Assembly (NCBI GenBank): GCA_000293845.2
Contig: ALYF01000002.1
Coordinates: 248,001-312,000 of the forward strand
Direction of reading: 5' to 3'
Source: an alpha proteobacterium IMCC14465
GTDB lineage: Bacteria; Pseudomonadota; Alphaproteobacteria; RS24
DNA: 64,000 nucleotides
This document shows, piece after piece, positions 30,371 to 39,795 of this stretch. The position numbers and the translations under genes were made by a program. How positions within the stretch are numbered: position 1 is the first letter of the stretch; every line of letters starts with the position of its first letter. The notes below the pieces were generated by a model. The model was not told the DNA's origin. It worked only from the letters and a program-made list of their open reading frames with translations, and did not search any database.

Positions 30371-30991
30371 CTAATTTCTAGAATAATATTCGACCACTAG
30401 ATTGGGTTCCATCTGAACCGGATATGGAACATCCGCTAATTGTGGAACGCGGATAATGCTTGCTGACATTTTATTGTGATCGACGTTTAGATAATCGGGT
30501 GTATCGCGCTCAGGGCTTTGAACAGCTTCAAGAACGAGAGCAATATTACGCGACTTATCGCGAATTTGAACCTCATCACCGGGCTTGAGACGCGCACTTG
30601 GAATATTGCAACGACGACCATTAACCATCACATGGCCGTGATTAACGAATTGGCGCGCCGCAAAAACAGTTGGAACGAATTTAGCACGATAGATGACGGC
30701 ATCGAGACGTTGCTCGAGAAGACCAACAAGGTTTTCGCTTGTATCGCCTTTCAGGCGGGAAGCTTCAGCGTAAATGCCACGAAACTGTTTCTCGGTAATA
30801 TTGCCGTAATGGCCTTTAAGCTTTTGCTTGGCTCGTAATTGCAGACCAAAGTCAGAAAGCTTACCACGACGGTTTTGACCATGCTGTCCAGGACCATAAT
30901 CACGTCTGTTCACAGGGCTCTTAGGGCGACCCCAAATGTTTTCGCCCATGCGGCGGTCAATTTTATATTTAGCACTAATCCGCTTGCTCAT
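30371..30991 (-). CDS. rpsD: 30S ribosomal protein S4
   Basis: Primary 16S rRNA-binding protein that nucleates small-subunit assembly. The 206 residues have the S4 N-terminal domain ([36 protein letters not shown]) and the S4 RNA-binding domain ([34 protein letters not shown]). The N-terminal cysteine zinc site found in some S4 proteins is absent, which is the common C-minus form. It is encoded outside the alpha operon, as usual in alphaproteobacteria. Confidence 0.98.
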   Translation of the reverse strand: MSKRISAKYKIDRRMGENIWGRPKSPVNRRDYGPGQHGQNRRGKLSDFGLQLRAKQKLKGHYGNITEKQFRGIYAEASRLKGDTSENLVGLLEQRLDAVIYRAKFVPTVFAARQFVNHGHVMVNGRRCNIPSARLKPGDEVQIRDKSRNIALVLEAVQSPERDTPDYLNVDHNKMSASIIRVPQLADVPYPVQMEPNLVVEYYSRN

Positions 30992-31088
30992 GCGGCATAA
31001 TCCTTTACGTCATCAAAACGGTTTAAGAAATTAAAGTAGAAGAAATCTCCTACATTGAGCGCGAAGTATAGCCAGCTTCACAGAACTG

Positions 31089-31106
31089 TCAAACCTTAAG
31101 GTTTGA
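31089..31106. promoter_or_regulatory. 18-bp perfect palindrome between trmJ-like gene and rpsD
   Basis: TCAAACCTTAAGGTTTGA is its own reverse complement. It lies about 100 bp before the rpsD start and 23 bp after the stop of the preceding minus-strand gene. No T run follows it on the minus strand, so an operator or mRNA structure is likelier than a terminator. Confidence 0.45.
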
Positions 31107-31128
31107 TTTAAGTGAATTTTTTTGCCCT

Positions 31129-31926
31129 TCATTTTTTATCCCCTGGATCGGGATCACCACGCGAAATCGCAAGAACGCGCGCTTTCATTTCACTGTCTCG
31201 CGCACCCCTCGGCCAGCGAAGTAACGCATTAATCATCCCTCGAAACGTTCGGATATCCTGCTCAGTCATTTTCGTCCGCATCAGCATATTTCTGATATTA
31301 CGCGACATAGCAGGCTTTTTTTCAGCTGGAGAGAGAAACCCAGCCTCATCCAAAGCATTTTCAAGATGTGTAAACATGCCCGACAGCTCGCCCCGGTTCG
31401 CAGGGCGCGTTTCCGGCATTAACAAAACTTCCTCCGGCGTATCATCCTTATAACCTGACCAGACATAAGACATCAGCAAAACCGCTTGAGCGAGATTGAG
31501 AGAAGAAAAATCCGGGTTAAGCGGCACTGTGCAAATCGCATCACATAGGCTGATATCATCATTATCGAGGCCGGTGCGCTCGGGACCAAACATTAGTCCA
31601 CTTTGCACCTTCTCCGCAGCATGAAAATGTATCATTTCCGATGTTTTTTCAGGGGTCAAAACAGTTTTTACCATATCACGGCTACGCGCAGTCGTTGCCA
31701 CTATATAACCCAGATCAGCTATAGCCTCGGCAGTTGATGTGAATGTTTTTCTATTCTCAACGACATAATCAGCGCCAGCAGAAGCCTTAATGGCCCGCTC
31801 CACATCCCAGCCTTCGCGCGGATTGACGAGACGCAAATCCTCTAGCCCAAAATTGAGCATAGCCCGCGCGACAGTGCCGATATTTTCCCCAAGTTGGGGG
31901 CCGATAAGTATAATTGCGGGCTTCAT
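31129..31926 (-). CDS. TrmJ-like SPOUT tRNA/rRNA 2'-O-methyltransferase
   Basis: A 265-residue SPOUT-class enzyme. The N-terminus PAIILIGPQLGENIGTVARA and the knot motifs GLMFGPERTGLDNDDISLCD and FSSLNLAQAVLLMSY match the TrmJ/YfhQ group, which 2'-O-methylates position 32 of tRNA. The longer C-terminal helical extension (DEAGFLSPAEKKPAMSRNIR) is also TrmJ-like. The exact substrate cannot be read from the sequence. It is upstream of rpsD on the same strand with 137 bp between. Confidence 0.88.
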   Translation of the reverse strand: MKPAIILIGPQLGENIGTVARAMLNFGLEDLRLVNPREGWDVERAIKASAGADYVVENRKTFTSTAEAIADLGYIVATTARSRDMVKTVLTPEKTSEMIHFHAAEKVQSGLMFGPERTGLDNDDISLCDAICTVPLNPDFSSLNLAQAVLLMSYVWSGYKDDTPEEVLLMPETRPANRGELSGMFTHLENALDEAGFLSPAEKKPAMSRNIRNMLMRTKMTEQDIRTFRGMINALLRWPRGARDSEMKARVLAISRGDPDPGDKK

Positions 31927-32098
31927 AAATATTCCGTTTTCCGTCTCATTCCGCTGATAGATTATCTATTCGGTTTAATTTTTTAAATAAATCGACACCT
32001 GAGACAATATACCCCTCAAATAAATCAATGCAGGTCTTTAATCAAACCCGAACCTCTGCTATGCCTTGGCTAAATTCACGAGGCATTGAGGGTTTACT

Positions 32099-33313
32099 AT
32101 GTCAAAAATTAAGGTTGAAAATCCTGTTATTGAAATTGATGGGGATGAAATGACCAGAATCATCTGGCAGCTCATTAAAGATAAACTTATCTTACCATAT
32201 CTCGATATAGACCTGAAATATTACGACCTGTCTGTTCAGGTGCGTGATGATACCAATGACCAGATTACTGTAGACGCGGCTGAGGCTATCAAAGAGCATG
32301 GTGTCGGCGTTAAATGTGCAACCATCACACCGGATGAAGACCGCGTAGCAGAATTTAATCTCAAAGAAATGTGGCGCTCTCCAAATGGCACCATTCGGAA
32401 TATTCTGGGTGGAACGGTATTTCGTGAGCCGATTATTTGTAAAAATGTACCCCGCCTTGTTCCGGGCTGGACAGATCCAATTGTTATTGGACGTCATGCA
32501 TTTGGTGACCAGTATCGCGCCACTGATTTTGTTGTCCCGGGTAAAGGGAAGCTTAAAATCAGTTGGGAAGCAGAAGATGGTAGCGAAAAAATCGAAAGAG
32601 ACGTCTTTGACTTCCCCGGAGGTGGAATTGCTATGGCGATGTATAATCTTGATGACTCAATCCGAGATTTTGCCCGCGCCAGCATGAATTACGGCCTTAA
32701 CAGAAACTGGCCGGTCTATCTCTCGACCAAAAACACCATTCTAAAAGCCTATGATGGGCGTTTCAAAGACCTGTTTCAGGAAGTTTTTGATGCTGAGTTT
32801 AAAGACAAATTCGAAGCAAATGGCATCACCTATGAGCATCGCCTGATTGACGATATGGTCGCCGCTGCGCTCAAATGGAATGGTAAATTTGTTTGGGCAT
32901 GTAAGAATTATGATGGTGATGTTCAGTCCGACACAGTCGCACAGGGCTTTGGCTCTCTTGGTCTTATGACATCGACGCTGCTCACACCTAATGGCAAAAT
33001 TATGGAAGCTGAAGCGGCGCATGGCACGGTCACACGCCATTTTAGAGCGCATGAACGCGGGGAAGAGACATCCACAAATTCTATCGCCTCTATTTTTGCA
33101 TGGACGCGCGGCCTTATTAAACGTGGTGATATTGATGGCAATGATGCTTTGATAAATTTTGCTCAGACTCTCGAAAAAATCTGCGTCAGCACAGTTGAAA
33201 GCGGACATATGACAAAAGATTTAGCGCTGCTTGTTGGCCCTGAGCAAAAATGGTTAAGCACAACAGCGTTTTTGGATAAAATCGACAGCAATTTACAAAA
33301 AGCACTCAGCTAA
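32099..33313 (+). CDS. icd: NADP-dependent isocitrate dehydrogenase
   Basis: TCA-cycle enzyme forming 2-oxoglutarate and NADPH. At 404 residues it belongs to the eukaryote-like subfamily usual in alphaproteobacteria: [20 protein letters not shown], the substrate-binding [12 protein letters not shown] (its serine is the counterpart of the phosphorylatable Ser) and [17 protein letters not shown] near the cofactor site. It converges with alaS; the short gap contains a tandem repeat. Confidence 0.97.
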   Translation: MSKIKVENPVIEIDGDEMTRIIWQLIKDKLILPYLDIDLKYYDLSVQVRDDTNDQITVDAAEAIKEHGVGVKCATITPDEDRVAEFNLKEMWRSPNGTIRNILGGTVFREPIICKNVPRLVPGWTDPIVIGRHAFGDQYRATDFVVPGKGKLKISWEAEDGSEKIERDVFDFPGGGIAMAMYNLDDSIRDFARASMNYGLNRNWPVYLSTKNTILKAYDGRFKDLFQEVFDAEFKDKFEANGITYEHRLIDDMVAAALKWNGKFVWACKNYDGDVQSDTVAQGFGSLGLMTSTLLTPNGKIMEAEAAHGTVTRHFRAHERGEETSTNSIASIFAWTRGLIKRGDIDGNDALINFAQTLEKICVSTVESGHMTKDLALLVGPEQKWLSTTAFLDKIDSNLQKALS

Positions 33314-33332
33314 TTGAACTTTAATGGGCTTA

Positions 33333-33380
33333 TTTACAAGCTGATTTAAAGACTGGTTTAGAGACTGGTTTATAAGCTGG
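33333..33380. repeat. 12-bp tandem repeat, four copies, at the 3' end of alaS
   Basis: Four consecutive 12-base units read TTTACAAGCTGA, TTTAAAGACTGG, TTTAGAGACTGG and TTTATAAGCTGG. The last unit covers the alaS stop codon and its final residues; the other three lie in the icd-alaS gap. Divergence among copies shows that it is not very recent. Confidence 0.8.
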
Positions 33381-36069
33381 CCTTGATAGCGTCGAGTGCT
33401 GCTGGCGCGTTTTCTATATCTGATCCGCCAGCCTGCGCCATATCGGGTCGCCCACCGCCACCCTTGCCGCCAAGTTTTTCCGCACCAATGCGTACCAGAG
33501 ACACCGCATCAAATGTCTCGGTTAAATCCTGCGTGACACCGACAGCGATACCAACTTTACCGTCATCAATGCCGATGAATACAACCACACCGCTACCGAT
33601 TTGTTGTTTACCGCCATCAACAAGGCTACGCAATTCCTTCGAAGGCAATCCCTGAACGATTTTACCAAGAAATTTTGTCCCGTTAACGTCGATAATATCG
33701 TCTGGCGTATCCGCGCCTGAAGATTGCCCGCCCCCCAGAGCCAGAGCTTTTTTAGCTTCTGCTAACTCACGCTCAAGGCGTTTTTTATCATCCAACAAGC
33801 CCGCAATGCGGGTCGGGAGGTCTTTTTGACCCGCCTTAAGAACACCGGCTATATCGCCCAGCACTTCTTCTTGTTCTTTCAAATAATGCCGCGCCGCATG
33901 ACCCGTCATTGCTTCAATACGTCTGACACCGGAGGCTACTGCCATTTCTTGCGTCACCGCAAAAAGACCAATGTCTCCCAGCCGGTTTACATGTGTACCG
34001 CCGCAAAGTTCAACCGAATAATGCCCGCCGCGGTGACTGGTATCACCATCAGCATCTCCATTCGGGCTCACATCTTTACCCACATCTTTACCCATAGCAA
34101 GAACGCGAACTTCGTCACCATATTTTTCACCAAATAATGCCAGCGCCCCTGCCTCAATCGCCTCATCGGGCGTCATTAAACGGGTACTCACCTCGTGATT
34201 GGACAGAATGACAGCATTGACAATGTCTTCTACCTGCCTGAGTTCTGCATCTGTCATCGCCTTGGGGTGACTGAAATCAAAACGCAAATAGTTTTCCTCG
34301 ACCAGCGAGCCTTTTTGGGTGACATGATCGCCCAGCACACGCCGTAGGGCTTCATGCAATAAATGCGTGGCAGAGTGATTTGAACGGATTTTGCTACGGC
34401 GACTATCATCAATAGCCAGATGCACAATATCACCAACAGCGAGTTCACCTGATTGCACTTCGCCAATATGCACATGCATGTCGCCGAGTTTTTTAAGGGT
34501 ATTTGCTACGCTCATCATTGCGGCATTTTCTGATTTGAGCGTGCCTTTATCACCCGCCTGCCCGCCGCTTTCGGCATAAAATGGGGTCTGATTGACAATA
34601 ATAGAGGCTTCCTGACCAGCACTGGCGCGTTCAGCGGGTTCACCATCTATCAAAATAGCTGAAATTTTAGCTTCCGCTTCGGTGCCTTGATAGCCAACAA
34701 ATTCAGACATGCCAACATTATCTCGCACATCAAACCATACAGTTTCAGTCGCCATTTCACCTGAACCGGACCAACTTGCCCGCGCCTCAGCCCGTTGTTT
34801 TTCCATAGCCGTTTCAAAACCTTGCTCATCAACACGAAGTCCACGCTCGCGCAAGGCGTCTTGTGTCAAATCAAGCGGAAAGCCGTAAGTATCGTAAAGT
34901 TTGAAAGCAATATTGCCAGGCAAAACCTTGCCGTTTAAATCTTCAAGCGCGTCATCCAGCAATTTCAAACCACGGGTCAGCGTTTCCCTGAAACGTTCTT
35001 CCTCATGCTTGAGCGTTTCAGTAATCAGCGCACCCGCACGTTCAAGTTCTGGATAGGCAACGGCCATCTGGTTTTTCAAAGCAGGTAATAGTTTCCACAT
35101 TAGCGGTTCTTTGGTGCCTAGCAATTGGGCATGGCGCATGGCTCTCCGCATAATCCGACGCAGAACATAACCACGCCCCTCATTAGAGGGCAGAACACCA
35201 TCCGCAATCAAAAAAGCAGCACTGCGCAAATGATCAGCAATCACTCTGTGGCTGACCTTATGCACGCCATCAGCAGGTTGGTTACTGAAATCCTCAGATG
35301 CGGCGATGAGATACTGCATCAAATCCGTGTCATAATTATCGTGCTTACCTTGAAGCAAAGCACCAATGCGCTCCAGCCCCATGCCCGTATCAATAGATGG
35401 CTCGGGAAGGTCGGTTCGCGAACCGTCAGCATGTTGCTCAAATTGCATGAAGACCAGATTCCAGATTTCGATAAATCTATCGCCGTCTTCATCGGGGCTA
35501 CCGGGGGGGCCACCTGCAATATCTGGCCCATGGTCATAGAATATTTCTGAGCACGGCCCGCAAGGTCCCGTATCACCCATGGACCAAAAATTATCAGATG
35601 TCGCAATAGGAATAATCCGATCATCACTGAGGCCAGCAATTTTCTTCCAAAGCGTTTTAGCTTCCTCATCTTCGGCATATACCGTAACCAGTAGCTTTTC
35701 TTGTGAAATTTGAAGTTCTTTTGTCAAAAACTGCCAAGCATAATGAATGGCATCTTCTTTGAAATAATCACCGAAAGAAAAATTTCCCAGCATCTCAAAA
35801 AAAGTGTGGTGGCGTGCCGTATACCCCACATTATCTAGATCATTATGCTTACCGCCTGCGCGGACACATTTTTGCGATGTCACCACGCGCTGATGCGGCG
35901 CAGCCTCCTGACCCGTGAAAAAATTCTTGAAGGGCACCATACCCGCATTGGTAAAAAGCAAAGTCGGATCGTTTAACGGCACAAGTGGGCTTGATGCGAG
36001 AGCCTTATGCTCTTGCGTCTCAAAATATCCAAGAAATGATGTACGGATGTCCGCTAGGCCAAGTGACAT
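33370..36069 (-). CDS. alaS: alanyl-tRNA synthetase
   Basis: Charges tRNA-Ala. The 899 residues contain the class II catalytic core ([37 protein letters not shown]), the tRNA-recognition domain, the editing domain with [11 protein letters not shown] and the zinc-site CGGTHV, and the C-terminal DHHA1 domain ending in [15 protein letters not shown]. All motifs are present and no truncation is seen. It lies downstream of recA on the same strand, separated by a strong terminator, so it should have its own promoter in 36070-36156. Confidence 0.98.
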   Translation of the reverse strand: MSLGLADIRTSFLGYFETQEHKALASSPLVPLNDPTLLFTNAGMVPFKNFFTGQEAAPHQRVVTSQKCVRAGGKHNDLDNVGYTARHHTFFEMLGNFSFGDYFKEDAIHYAWQFLTKELQISQEKLLVTVYAEDEEAKTLWKKIAGLSDDRIIPIATSDNFWSMGDTGPCGPCSEIFYDHGPDIAGGPPGSPDEDGDRFIEIWNLVFMQFEQHADGSRTDLPEPSIDTGMGLERIGALLQGKHDNYDTDLMQYLIAASEDFSNQPADGVHKVSHRVIADHLRSAAFLIADGVLPSNEGRGYVLRRIMRRAMRHAQLLGTKEPLMWKLLPALKNQMAVAYPELERAGALITETLKHEEERFRETLTRGLKLLDDALEDLNGKVLPGNIAFKLYDTYGFPLDLTQDALRERGLRVDEQGFETAMEKQRAEARASWSGSGEMATETVWFDVRDNVGMSEFVGYQGTEAEAKISAILIDGEPAERASAGQEASIIVNQTPFYAESGGQAGDKGTLKSENAAMMSVANTLKKLGDMHVHIGEVQSGELAVGDIVHLAIDDSRRSKIRSNHSATHLLHEALRRVLGDHVTQKGSLVEENYLRFDFSHPKAMTDAELRQVEDIVNAVILSNHEVSTRLMTPDEAIEAGALALFGEKYGDEVRVLAMGKDVGKDVSPNGDADGDTSHRGGHYSVELCGGTHVNRLGDIGLFAVTQEMAVASGVRRIEAMTGHAARHYLKEQEEVLGDIAGVLKAGQKDLPTRIAGLLDDKKRLERELAEAKKALALGGGQSSGADTPDDIIDVNGTKFLGKIVQGLPSKELRSLVDGGKQQIGSGVVVFIGIDDGKVGIAVGVTQDLTETFDAVSLVRIGAEKLGGKGGGGRPDMAQAGGSDIENAPAALDAIKASL

Positions 36070-36156
36070 ATTTATCTCCCACTAGGTTTGTAACGAGCCT
36101 TCCCCTATCTGCCAAGCCCTCTCCGAACGAAACAGGAAAAATTCCCGCATAAATTA

Positions 36157-36185
36157 AAAAATCCCAGATATGACATCTGGGATTT
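36157..36185 (-). terminator. rho-independent terminator of recA
   Basis: A perfect 12-bp stem, AAAATCCCAGAT (36157-36168) / ATCTGGGATTTT (36174-36185), with a 5-base loop. On the minus strand it is followed by a T run and lies 30 bases after the recA stop. Confidence 0.9.
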
Positions 36186-36214
36186 TAAAACTGTAAAACA
36201 CTGATAAGCAGGAC

Positions 36215-37306
36215 TTAGCTTGCTGCTTCTTCCAGTCCTTCATCACCTGCATCATAATCATCTTCAGGTTTGAGAGGTTCAATATCAACAAGCCCTGCAT
36301 CGGCGCGCACTTTTTCTTCAATTTCCGCAGCAATTTCAGGATTATCTTTGAGGAATTGACGGGCGTTTTCTTTACCCTGACCAATACGTTGGTCACCATA
36401 GCTGTACCAGCTACCGGATTTATCAACGACTTCAGCTTTGACACCGAGGTCAATCAACTCACCAGTTTTTGAGATACCCTCACCATACATGATGTCAAAC
36501 TCGACAACACGGAAAGGCGGCGCAACTTTATTTTTAACAACTTTGACGCGGGTCTGATTTCCGACTACTTCTTCACGGTCTTTAATAGCACCGATACGAC
36601 GAATATCCAGACGACACGAAGCATAGAATTTCAGGGCATTACCACCAGTTGTGGTTTCCGGACTGCCAAACATCACCCCAATTTTCATCCGAATCTGGTT
36701 GATGAAAATAACCATCGTATTTGATTTGGAAATAGAGGCGGTCAATTTACGCAGCGCCTGACTCATCAAACGGGCTTGAAGTCCGGGCAAACTGTCTCCC
36801 ATATCGCCTTCAAGCTCGGCACGCGGGGTTAATGCCGCCACCGAGTCGATAACGAGAACATCAATCGCGCCAGATCTGACCAGCGTATCCGCGATTTCAA
36901 GCGCCTGTTCACCATTATCAGGCTGGGAAATCAGTAATTCTTCTACATCTGCCCCAAGTTTACTTGCATATAACGGGTCGAGGGCGTGCTCGGCATCAAT
37001 AAAGGCGCAAATGCCGCCTTTTTTCTGAGCTTCTGCAACTGTATGTAAAGCAAGGGTTGTTTTACCTGAGCTTTCCGGTCCGTATATTTCAATAATACGG
37101 CCTTGCGGCAAGCCGCCAATACCAAGCGCGATATCCAGCCCCAAAGAGCCGGTTGGAATAGAGCCGATTTCGACAATATTTTTCGGATCGCCCAGCTTCA
37201 TCACCGAGCCTTTGCCATAATTACGTTCAATCTGGCCTAATGCGGCTTCAAGAGCTTTATTTCTATCGCCTTTTTCATCCATGAGGTTCACCAAGTTAGA
37301 GGACAT
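36215..37306 (-). CDS. recA: recombinase A
   Basis: Strand-exchange ATPase of homologous recombination and activator of LexA self-cleavage. The ATG at 37304-37306 is chosen because AAGGAG sits 7 bases upstream; it gives 363 residues ([19 protein letters not shown]). Walker A GPESSGKT is at 76-83, and Walker [15 protein letters not shown], the DNA-binding loop region [12 protein letters not shown] and the acidic C-terminal tail are present. An alternative start seven codons upstream is less likely. The upstream gap contains two mutually exclusive inverted repeats and a one-mismatch LexA-like GTTC-N7-ATTC at 37424-37438. Confidence 0.98.
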   Translation of the reverse strand: MSSNLVNLMDEKGDRNKALEAALGQIERNYGKGSVMKLGDPKNIVEIGSIPTGSLGLDIALGIGGLPQGRIIEIYGPESSGKTTLALHTVAEAQKKGGICAFIDAEHALDPLYASKLGADVEELLISQPDNGEQALEIADTLVRSGAIDVLVIDSVAALTPRAELEGDMGDSLPGLQARLMSQALRKLTASISKSNTMVIFINQIRMKIGVMFGSPETTTGGNALKFYASCRLDIRRIGAIKDREEVVGNQTRVKVVKNKVAPPFRVVEFDIMYGEGISKTGELIDLGVKAEVVDKSGSWYSYGDQRIGQGKENARQFLKDNPEIAAEIEEKVRADAGLVDIEPLKPEDDYDAGDEGLEEAAS

Positions 37307-37377
37307 TGCTATCTCCTTATTCCACACCCCTTTAAAAGGAGCAATTGGCTTATTTGTACCTATTTTGTTCTCTTTGG

Positions 37378-37452
37378 CAAGTAAAATTTTAACCCACTGT
37401 TTTTACTTGATAAATAAAAACATGTTCTCACTTTATTCACACAAAAACAGTG
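37378..37452 (-). promoter_or_regulatory. overlapping alternative inverted repeats between dksA and recA
   Basis: Arms CAAGTAAAA (37378-37386) and TTTTACTTG (37401-37409) are exact complements, as are CACTGTTTTT (37395-37404) and AAAAACAGTG (37443-37452). The two share bases 37401-37404, so only one of them can form fully. They lie in the recA upstream region and downstream of dksA. They might form a dksA terminator/recA leader structure; the function is unproven. Confidence 0.35.
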
Positions 37453-37509
37453 AATTTTTAAGATAAAATACACGCCCTGCCAGAGAATCGGTTGAGCAGA
37501 AAGTTAGCC

Positions 37510-37926
37510 CTAATCGTCGCGGAAAACACGCTCGCGTTTTTCGTGTCTTTCCTGAGCTTCGACGCTCAATGTTGCAATGGGGCGCGCATCAAGGCGTTTC
37601 AGGCTAATCGGGTCGCCTGTTTCCTCGCAATATCCGTAAGTCTGGTCTTCAAGGCGTCCAAGTGCGGCATCAATTTTATTGATGAGTTTGCGCTGGCGAT
37701 CACGTGTTCTTAATTCTAATGTTTTTTCAGACTCAGACGCTGCACGGTCCGTCACATCAGGAAGATTAAGATTGCCCTCTTGCAAAGAAGAGACGGTTTC
37801 GCGTGTTTCGCGAATGATGTCATCTTTCCAAGTCACAAGTTTGCGACGGAAATATTCCCTTTGACGAGCATTCATAAAAGGTTCGCTATCACTGGGCGCA
37901 TAATCTTTAGGTAAACGCGTTGCCAT
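37510..37926 (-). CDS. dksA: DksA-type RNA polymerase-binding regulator, cysteine-poor variant
   Basis: Binds in the RNA polymerase secondary channel and works with ppGpp on rRNA and amino-acid promoters. The 138 residues show the coiled coil with the tip motif D57-x2-D60-x-A62 and a C-terminal globular part. The four zinc cysteines of E. coli DksA correspond here to C100, T103, S121 and A124, so classical C4 zinc binding is not possible. Such non-canonical forms are frequent in alphaproteobacteria. The start follows a normal spacing; it is upstream of recA on the same strand. Confidence 0.93.
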   Translation of the reverse strand: MATRLPKDYAPSDSEPFMNARQREYFRRKLVTWKDDIIRETRETVSSLQEGNLNLPDVTDRAASESEKTLELRTRDRQRKLINKIDAALGRLEDQTYGYCEETGDPISLKRLDARPIATLSVEAQERHEKRERVFRDD

Positions 37927-38138
37927 TAATGATATTCTCCTGCATCAATTTGACAGCCGAAATATATTCAGTTCTAGGTTAATTACAAGCCCGACTCTTA
38001 ATCCATTTTTGATTTTTTGAATTTTATCCAATAAAAGCAGGATGCGTTAAAATGTCCATAACGGGCATTCTGTTCTTGCCTGCAAGCCGCTTATTGGTGT
38101 TAATTCAGGCTTTTGACGGCAAATAAAGGGAATCTGTG

Positions 38139-38990
38139 ATGTCCGGAAAATTCGAAGGTACTGAAAATTACATTGCAACAGAGGATTTACGGATTGCGGT
38201 AAATGCCGCCCTCACATTGGAAAGACCGCTTTTGGTCAAAGGCGAACCCGGCACGGGTAAAACCGTTCTGGCAGAGGAAGTCGCCAAGGCTCTGGATTTA
38301 CCGCTTCTAACATGGCACATCAAATCCACCACCAAAGCCCATCAGGGGCTCTATGAATATGACGCCATCACCCGCCTGCGGGATAGTCAGTTGGGAGATG
38401 AGCGCGTTAAGGACATTAAGAATTATATTAACCGCGGTAAGCTCTGGGAGGCTTTTGCCTATGAAGGGCGGGTCGTCCTGCTGATTGACGAGATTGACAA
38501 GGCCGATATCGAATTTCCAAATGACCTGCTGCAAGAACTCGACCGCATGGAATTTTTCGTCTACGAAACCGGTGAAACCATTAAGGCCGAGACACGCCCG
38601 CTGGTGATTATCACCTCCAATAATGAAAAAGAATTGCCGGATGCGTTTTTGCGCCGTTGCTTCTTCCATTATATCGCCTTCCCTGACCATGAGACGATGA
38701 CAGATATTGTCAAAGTTCACTTCCCGGATTTGAAATCGCGTCTGGTGAAAGAAGCGCTCTCGGTCTTTTATGAAGTGCGCGACGTGCCGGGGCTGAAAAA
38801 GAAACCATCCACGTCTGAATTATTGGACTGGCTGAAACTTTTGATGAATGAAGATATTGACGAAACCACATTGCGCGAGCGCGACCCCAATAAGCTTATC
38901 CCGCCGCTACATGGTGCGTTGCTCAAGAATGAGCAAGATGTTCAGCTTTTTGAGAAACTCGCCTTTTTGGCGCGCCGCGAAAGGAATTAG
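38139..38990 (+). CDS. MoxR-family AAA+ ATPase
   Basis: A 283-residue AAA+ chaperone-like ATPase from the ATG at 38139, preceded by AAAGGGAA; a GTG one codon earlier is possible. Walker A GEPGTGKTVLAEE, Walker B VLLIDEIDKADIEF, sensor-1 IITSNNEKELPDAF and the arginine-finger region FLRRCFFHY are present. Members of this subgroup usually precede a CoxE-like VWA gene and are thought to help assemble or insert metal cofactors. That partner is at 39796 here, but a toxin-antitoxin pair lies between. Its stop overlaps the opposing antitoxin stop by 4 bases. Confidence 0.92.
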   Translation: MSGKFEGTENYIATEDLRIAVNAALTLERPLLVKGEPGTGKTVLAEEVAKALDLPLLTWHIKSTTKAHQGLYEYDAITRLRDSQLGDERVKDIKNYINRGKLWEAFAYEGRVVLLIDEIDKADIEFPNDLLQELDRMEFFVYETGETIKAETRPLVIITSNNEKELPDAFLRRCFFHYIAFPDHETMTDIVKVHFPDLKSRLVKEALSVFYEVRDVPGLKKKPSTSELLDWLKLLMNEDIDETTLRERDPNKLIPPLHGALLKNEQDVQLFEKLAFLARRERN

Positions 38991-39352
38991 CTTTTCTTTT
39001 GCGCTTTTGCCTTGTCCATAAAGATGCGTAACGCATTATTGATGCGCGTTTGATAACCACGACCCTGTGATTTGAAAAAAGCAATAATATCCGCATCCAG
39101 CCGAATGCTGACCGGGTGTTTAGCCTTTACCCAAACAGCCTGCTCCCAATCTTCATCGGTAATAAGCTCCGCATCAGGATCGCTTTCAACGGCGGCCACA
39201 ATTTCCTCATCGGTCAGCGCATCCACGCGCGCCCAATCGGTTCTGCCTTTCATCTTGGCCAATTGCGCCTGCGAATAGCGCACGATTTTGCCTTCGTCTT
39301 TTTTATTCCGATTTTTGTGCTTCGTTGTCTGTTTTATAGCGGTGTTTTTCAT
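38987..39352 (-). CDS. brnA: BrnA-family antitoxin
   Basis: A 121-residue protein with a basic, disordered N-terminus, an acidic middle (DALTDEEIVAAVESDPDAEL) and the BrnA C-terminal ribbon-helix-helix-like block (KHPVSIRLDADIIAFFKSQGRGYQTRINNALRIFMDKAKA). It should bind and neutralise the toxin encoded just upstream, whose 3' end it overlaps by 50 bases, and repress the operon. The toxin-first order is typical of BrnT/BrnA. The long N-terminal extension suggests that an internal start could be used, but I see no strong ribosome site to decide. Confidence 0.88.
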   Translation of the reverse strand: MKNTAIKQTTKHKNRNKKDEGKIVRYSQAQLAKMKGRTDWARVDALTDEEIVAAVESDPDAELITDEDWEQAVWVKAKHPVSIRLDADIIAFFKSQGRGYQTRINNALRIFMDKAKAQKKS

Positions 39353-39617
39353 TGTCTCTTGCGCGGCGGGCGGAAATTATCCGGCACACGCGCCCTTCTT
39401 CTCGTTCGGTATAGATAACAGTAATGATTTTATTGTCCAACTTACCAACGGCTTTGAAACGCTTTTCACCAGTCTCAGAGTGTGCCAATAAACATACCCA
39501 ATCGCCACCCCAAACGGTAATGGCATCTACAAAATCAATCCCATGCTTGACCAGATTGCTCTCGCATTTATTTTCATCCCATTCAAACTCAACATAACTT
39601 CCATCTGCTTTAGGCAT
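39303..39617 (-). CDS. brnT: BrnT-family ribonuclease toxin
   Basis: A 104-residue toxin of the BrnT (DUF497) family, related in fold to RelE: FEWDENKCESNLVKHGIDFV, a central GEKRFKAVGKLDNKIITVIY strand pair and the C-terminal RVCRIISARRARDNEKHRY. In Brucella BrnT cleaves RNA and blocks growth until bound by BrnA. AAAGGAGG 7 bases before the ATG is a strong ribosome site. A short overlapping frame with its own AAAGGAG begins about 40 bases upstream and could be a leader peptide. Confidence 0.9.
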   Translation of the reverse strand: MPKADGSYVEFEWDENKCESNLVKHGIDFVDAITVWGGDWVCLLAHSETGEKRFKAVGKLDNKIITVIYTEREEGRVCRIISARRARDNEKHRYKTDNEAQKSE

Positions 39618-39685
39618 TGAGAGCCTCCTTTAGTTTTTTTTGTTTTTATCATTTGAGTCTCCTTTATCCTTTTTCTAGTCAATAC

Positions 39686-39720
39686 AATTGTATATACAAT
39701 TAATCTCTTGCCGGTCAATA
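39686..39720 (-). promoter_or_regulatory. brnTA promoter with palindromic operator
   Basis: AATTGTATATACAATT at 39686-39701 is a perfect 16-bp palindrome. On the minus strand a TTGACC -35-like hexamer lies about 16 bases before TATATA in its centre, so the palindrome covers the -10. It fits autorepression by the BrnA-BrnT complex, about 70 bp before brnT. Confidence 0.65.
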
Positions 39721-39795
39721 CTTTTTTTATAGGCCAGTCTTAAAGCTCAGCCTTAAAAGCTGGATTTTTAGGCTCTGCCAGCTTAAACTACAGCC

